Positions 13,986 through 15,894 of a stretch of DNA of 15,894 bases are shown piece after piece (position 1 is the first letter of the stretch; each line of letters opens with the position of its first letter). The DNA is taken from NCBI GenBank assembly GCA_023151115.1, contig JAKLJP010000087.1, positions 1-15,894 of the forward strand, in the 5' to 3' direction. Position numbers and translations under genes: made by a program. Below the pieces are notes generated by a model that saw only the letters and a program-made list of their open reading frames with translations, did no database searches and had not been told where the DNA came from. The stretch comes from Anaerolineae bacterium. GTDB lineage: Bacteria; Chloroflexota; Anaerolineae; 4572-78; J111.

Positions 13986-15685
13986 TACGGTTCCTCCTCT
14001 AAATCAAGAAGTTTCTCTGCTATTCGGTCGGCGTAGGGCCGGCAATAGGTGTCAATGATATTTTTGAGGAGGGCGTCGTAAGGGTTGCCCCCGCGGGCGG
14101 CATCGCCTTGGGCGATACACGAGGTATAAGCTCCCTGTGCCTTTTGATATAGGGGGACAACTTCAGCCTGGCGGCCCTGTTTTTCGCGCACCAGAGCCAA
14201 TTGAGCGTAAGCGCCGCCCAGGGCCAAATAAGCATGACCCAGCGAGCGGTGCTGCTTGGCCGCCGCCAGCGGGTCCAAAATGGGTTCAATCTCGCGGATT
14301 GTTCCCTCAAAGTAGCCGCCGGCCTCGACGTACATGCTGGGGTTGTCCCCCTGGCTGTGCCCCAGTTTGTACAGTGTATCTCCTTTGAGAAAAGAGGCAA
14401 CCGCTTTGCCAAAATGAGCCTCCAGGCTGACCAGTTCTTCGCCGGGGAGTTTGGGGGCGTATTCAAGGGCTTTATCGTACTGAGCCAGGGCCAGGTCGGC
14501 GGTTGCCAGGCGTGCTTCAAGAGGTTGCGGGGCCTGTTGGTAGTACACACTGCCCAACCCCAGGTAGGCGCGGGCATATTCCGGGTTGCTGTTTAGCGCT
14601 TTTTTAAAGTAGCTTTCGGCGGTAGTTCGCGCCGTTTCGACCGAGTCGAACACTTTTTGCGCCTGCTGGTCATCCCGGCTGAGAAAAAGAATTTCGCGGC
14701 CAATGAAATAATAGAGAATTTCTTTGCCCTCATTTTTCTCGCCCCAATCTTTGAGGGCTTGCTCGGCCTGTTGAAAGGTTTCAAGCGCCTTGAGGGTTTG
14801 CCCGGCCAAATCCCAGATAAAGCCCATGGTAAACCAGCGCAGCGCCCTGGCCCGCAGGCTGACCTCCGGCTTGAGCGAGGCAATCAAGATGGGGTCGGTG
14901 GTGTCGAGGGGAATGGGAATGGGAATGGGCGCGCCGAGTTGAAACGGGCCTTTTAACTCGTCCATCTCACCGGCCTCGCCTTGCAGCGGCTTGATATAGA
15001 ATTTAGGGATAAAATTGGCCGGATTTTGACCACCCTCCAGATTGCCGTAAATGACCAGGTTGGCTTTGATGGTTTGGGCCAATCGGGCGGCGGCCTCATC
15101 ATCGGCTACCAGGCCCAGTTTGACGTTTTTGGCGGCTAACTCCGGGCCGTCGTGCCACACCTGCACTTCAAACTGTTGGGGCAGGTTCTTGATCTCGTTC
15201 TGCAATTCGCTAAAAATCCAGCGACCAAGCTGCTGTCCATCCGGGGAGGGGCTGGGATTGCCGTCAGCGCCTTGTTGACCAATTTCGGCGATGGCGATAT
15301 TAAAATCGCCGCTCATCTGGGAGGGGGTAGGGAGGGGGGTTGCGGTAGGGGTAGGTGTTGGCGCAACCAGGCGATAGGAGATAAAACTCAGCAGCCCCAG
15401 CATACTCAGGCTTATAACGACCAGCGGCAGCGTTGGGATGGGGATAACATTGGCGCGGTGGTAGTTGTGGTTGATGTTTAACGTATCAAGTTGTTCAAAA
15501 AGCTGCTCATCGGAAAGGTCGCCGGCCAAGCGAGACTCAACGAGCGTAATGGCGGTCTGATGGTCGTCAATTTGGTTCAGCAGTTCCAGGGGCGCATTGC
15601 CGCCAAATTTGGCCTCGCGCTCGCGGAGGGTATTCAAATCTTTGTAGAGCCGTTTGAGGTATCGTTTAAGTTTGGCTTCGCTCAA
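13985..15685 (-). CDS. Membrane-anchored TPR protein with an N-terminal helical adaptor-like domain
   Basis: A 566-residue protein with one membrane helix. Residues 1-70 are helical and contain the pattern YKDLNTLREREAKFGGNAPL followed by LLNQIDDHQTAI. This resembles small helical adaptor domains in Chloroflexota and cyanobacterial conflict or signalling proteins (from memory). The membrane helix is about 85-105, then a Thr-Pro-rich stretch (109-121). Residues 127-260 look like an alpha/beta domain (FNIAIAEIG, LGRWIFSELQNEI, ARLAQTIKANLVIYGNLEGG), similar in pattern to TolB- or FlgO-like folds. The rest is TPR-like helical repeats (about 275-530), for example AESYFKKALNSNPEYARAYLGLGSVYY. The start is TTG, with GAGG about eight bases upstream and no ATG available. 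Orientation is probably adaptor inside, TPRs outside. Function is unknown. It is coupled to the downstream lipoprotein gene. Confidence 0.8.
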   Translation of the reverse strand: MSEAKLKRYLKRLYKDLNTLREREAKFGGNAPLELLNQIDDHQTAITLVESRLAGDLSDEQLFEQLDTLNINHNYHRANVIPIPTLPLVVISLSMLGLLSFISYRLVAPTPTPTATPLPTPSQMSGDFNIAIAEIGQQGADGNPSPSPDGQQLGRWIFSELQNEIKNLPQQFEVQVWHDGPELAAKNVKLGLVADDEAAARLAQTIKANLVIYGNLEGGQNPANFIPKFYIKPLQGEAGEMDELKGPFQLGAPIPIPIPLDTTDPILIASLKPEVSLRARALRWFTMGFIWDLAGQTLKALETFQQAEQALKDWGEKNEGKEILYYFIGREILFLSRDDQQAQKVFDSVETARTTAESYFKKALNSNPEYARAYLGLGSVYYQQAPQPLEARLATADLALAQYDKALEYAPKLPGEELVSLEAHFGKAVASFLKGDTLYKLGHSQGDNPSMYVEAGGYFEGTIREIEPILDPLAAAKQHRSLGHAYLALGGAYAQLALVREKQGRQAEVVPLYQKAQGAYTSCIAQGDAARGGNPYDALLKNIIDTYCRPYADRIAEKLLDLEEEP

Positions 15686-15774
15686 CAGAATAACCTCAAG
15701 TGAATGAGCCGGGCTGGGATTAAGTATTGCTTTTGATGGTAAACAGGGGGATGGGTAAGTCCAGGGTTAGTAAA

Positions 15775-15803
15775 ATTATAACACAGGTGGCAAGCAATTA
15801 CAA
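15775..15803 (-). promoter_or_regulatory. Sigma-70 type promoter for the TPR-lipoprotein operon
   Basis: On the minus strand TTGTAA (15803-15798), a 17-base spacer and a perfect TATAAT (15780-15775) are present. The predicted start is near 15768, giving a leader of about 83 bases to the TTG start. No other good promoter was seen before the lipoprotein gene, so both are probably read from here. Confidence 0.7.
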
Positions 15804-15862
15804 TGAGGTGGCTGCTATGGGTGTGTTCAGATTTGGGGGCGAATTCGGTGGATAGCGTAGAC

Positions 15863-15894
15863 AGACCCCCTCCCCAACCCTCCCCCGCTGCGGG
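15863..15894. repeat. C-rich word repeat at the window edge (partial)
   Basis: The last bases read as ACCCCCTCCCCAACCCTCCC followed by a C- and G-rich end. The texture matches short dispersed C-rich intergenic repeats, but the element runs off the window and cannot be delimited. Confidence 0.35.

Overview
The window most resembles a Chloroflexota chromosome, probably an Anaerolineae-like lineage. This is an inference from Thr-Pro-rich lipoproteins, a fused GlyQ-GlyS synthetase and many short word-type palindromic repeats between genes. No taxonomic marker was searched, and only the last ~127 bases of the 23S rRNA are present. Coding DNA is moderately GC-rich and the gene promoters that can be read are of the sigma-70 type.

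Layout. (1) Positions 1-400: end of an rRNA operon (23S 3' end, spacer hairpin, 5S rRNA, terminator). (2) 528-2384, plus strand: a CorC/HlyC-type DUF21-CBS membrane protein and a cytidine deaminase. (3) 2410-6251, minus strand: a sugar-type cluster with a ROK repressor, an atypical ROK-fold protein with an N-terminal extension, and a PIG-L/LmbE deacetylase. The first two genes each have a promoter with a closely similar site just downstream of the -10, consistent with control by the ROK repressor. (4) 6495-7271: recO, apparently with a leaderless mRNA. (5) 7373-9232: an accessory patch with a Uma2 nuclease-like gene, a membrane-anchored nuclease fragment broken before its catalytic end, a palindromic element, and an antitoxin-like gene overlapping a TumE-type toxin gene with an in-frame amber codon. 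(6) 9291-12326: a single-chain alpha-beta glycyl-tRNA synthetase whose interdomain linker is encoded by repeat-like DNA. (7) 12411-12543: a palindromic element in the convergent gap. (8) 12549-15685, minus strand: a coupled pair, a membrane-anchored TPR protein and a lipoprotein with an SH3b-like domain and a duplicated unknown domain, behind a good promoter.

The order cdd ... recO ... glyQS recalls the cdd-era-recO-glyQ-glyS cluster of many bacteria, here split by the sugar cluster and the accessory patch. era is not in the window.

The most interesting items are the duplicated Cys-x8-Cys domain in the lipoprotein and its coupled membrane TPR partner, the toxin gene broken by one codon beside an intact partner, the repeat-derived linker of the synthetase, the shared ROK operator, and the leaderless recO. 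I saw no CRISPR array, tRNA gene, transposase or prophage.
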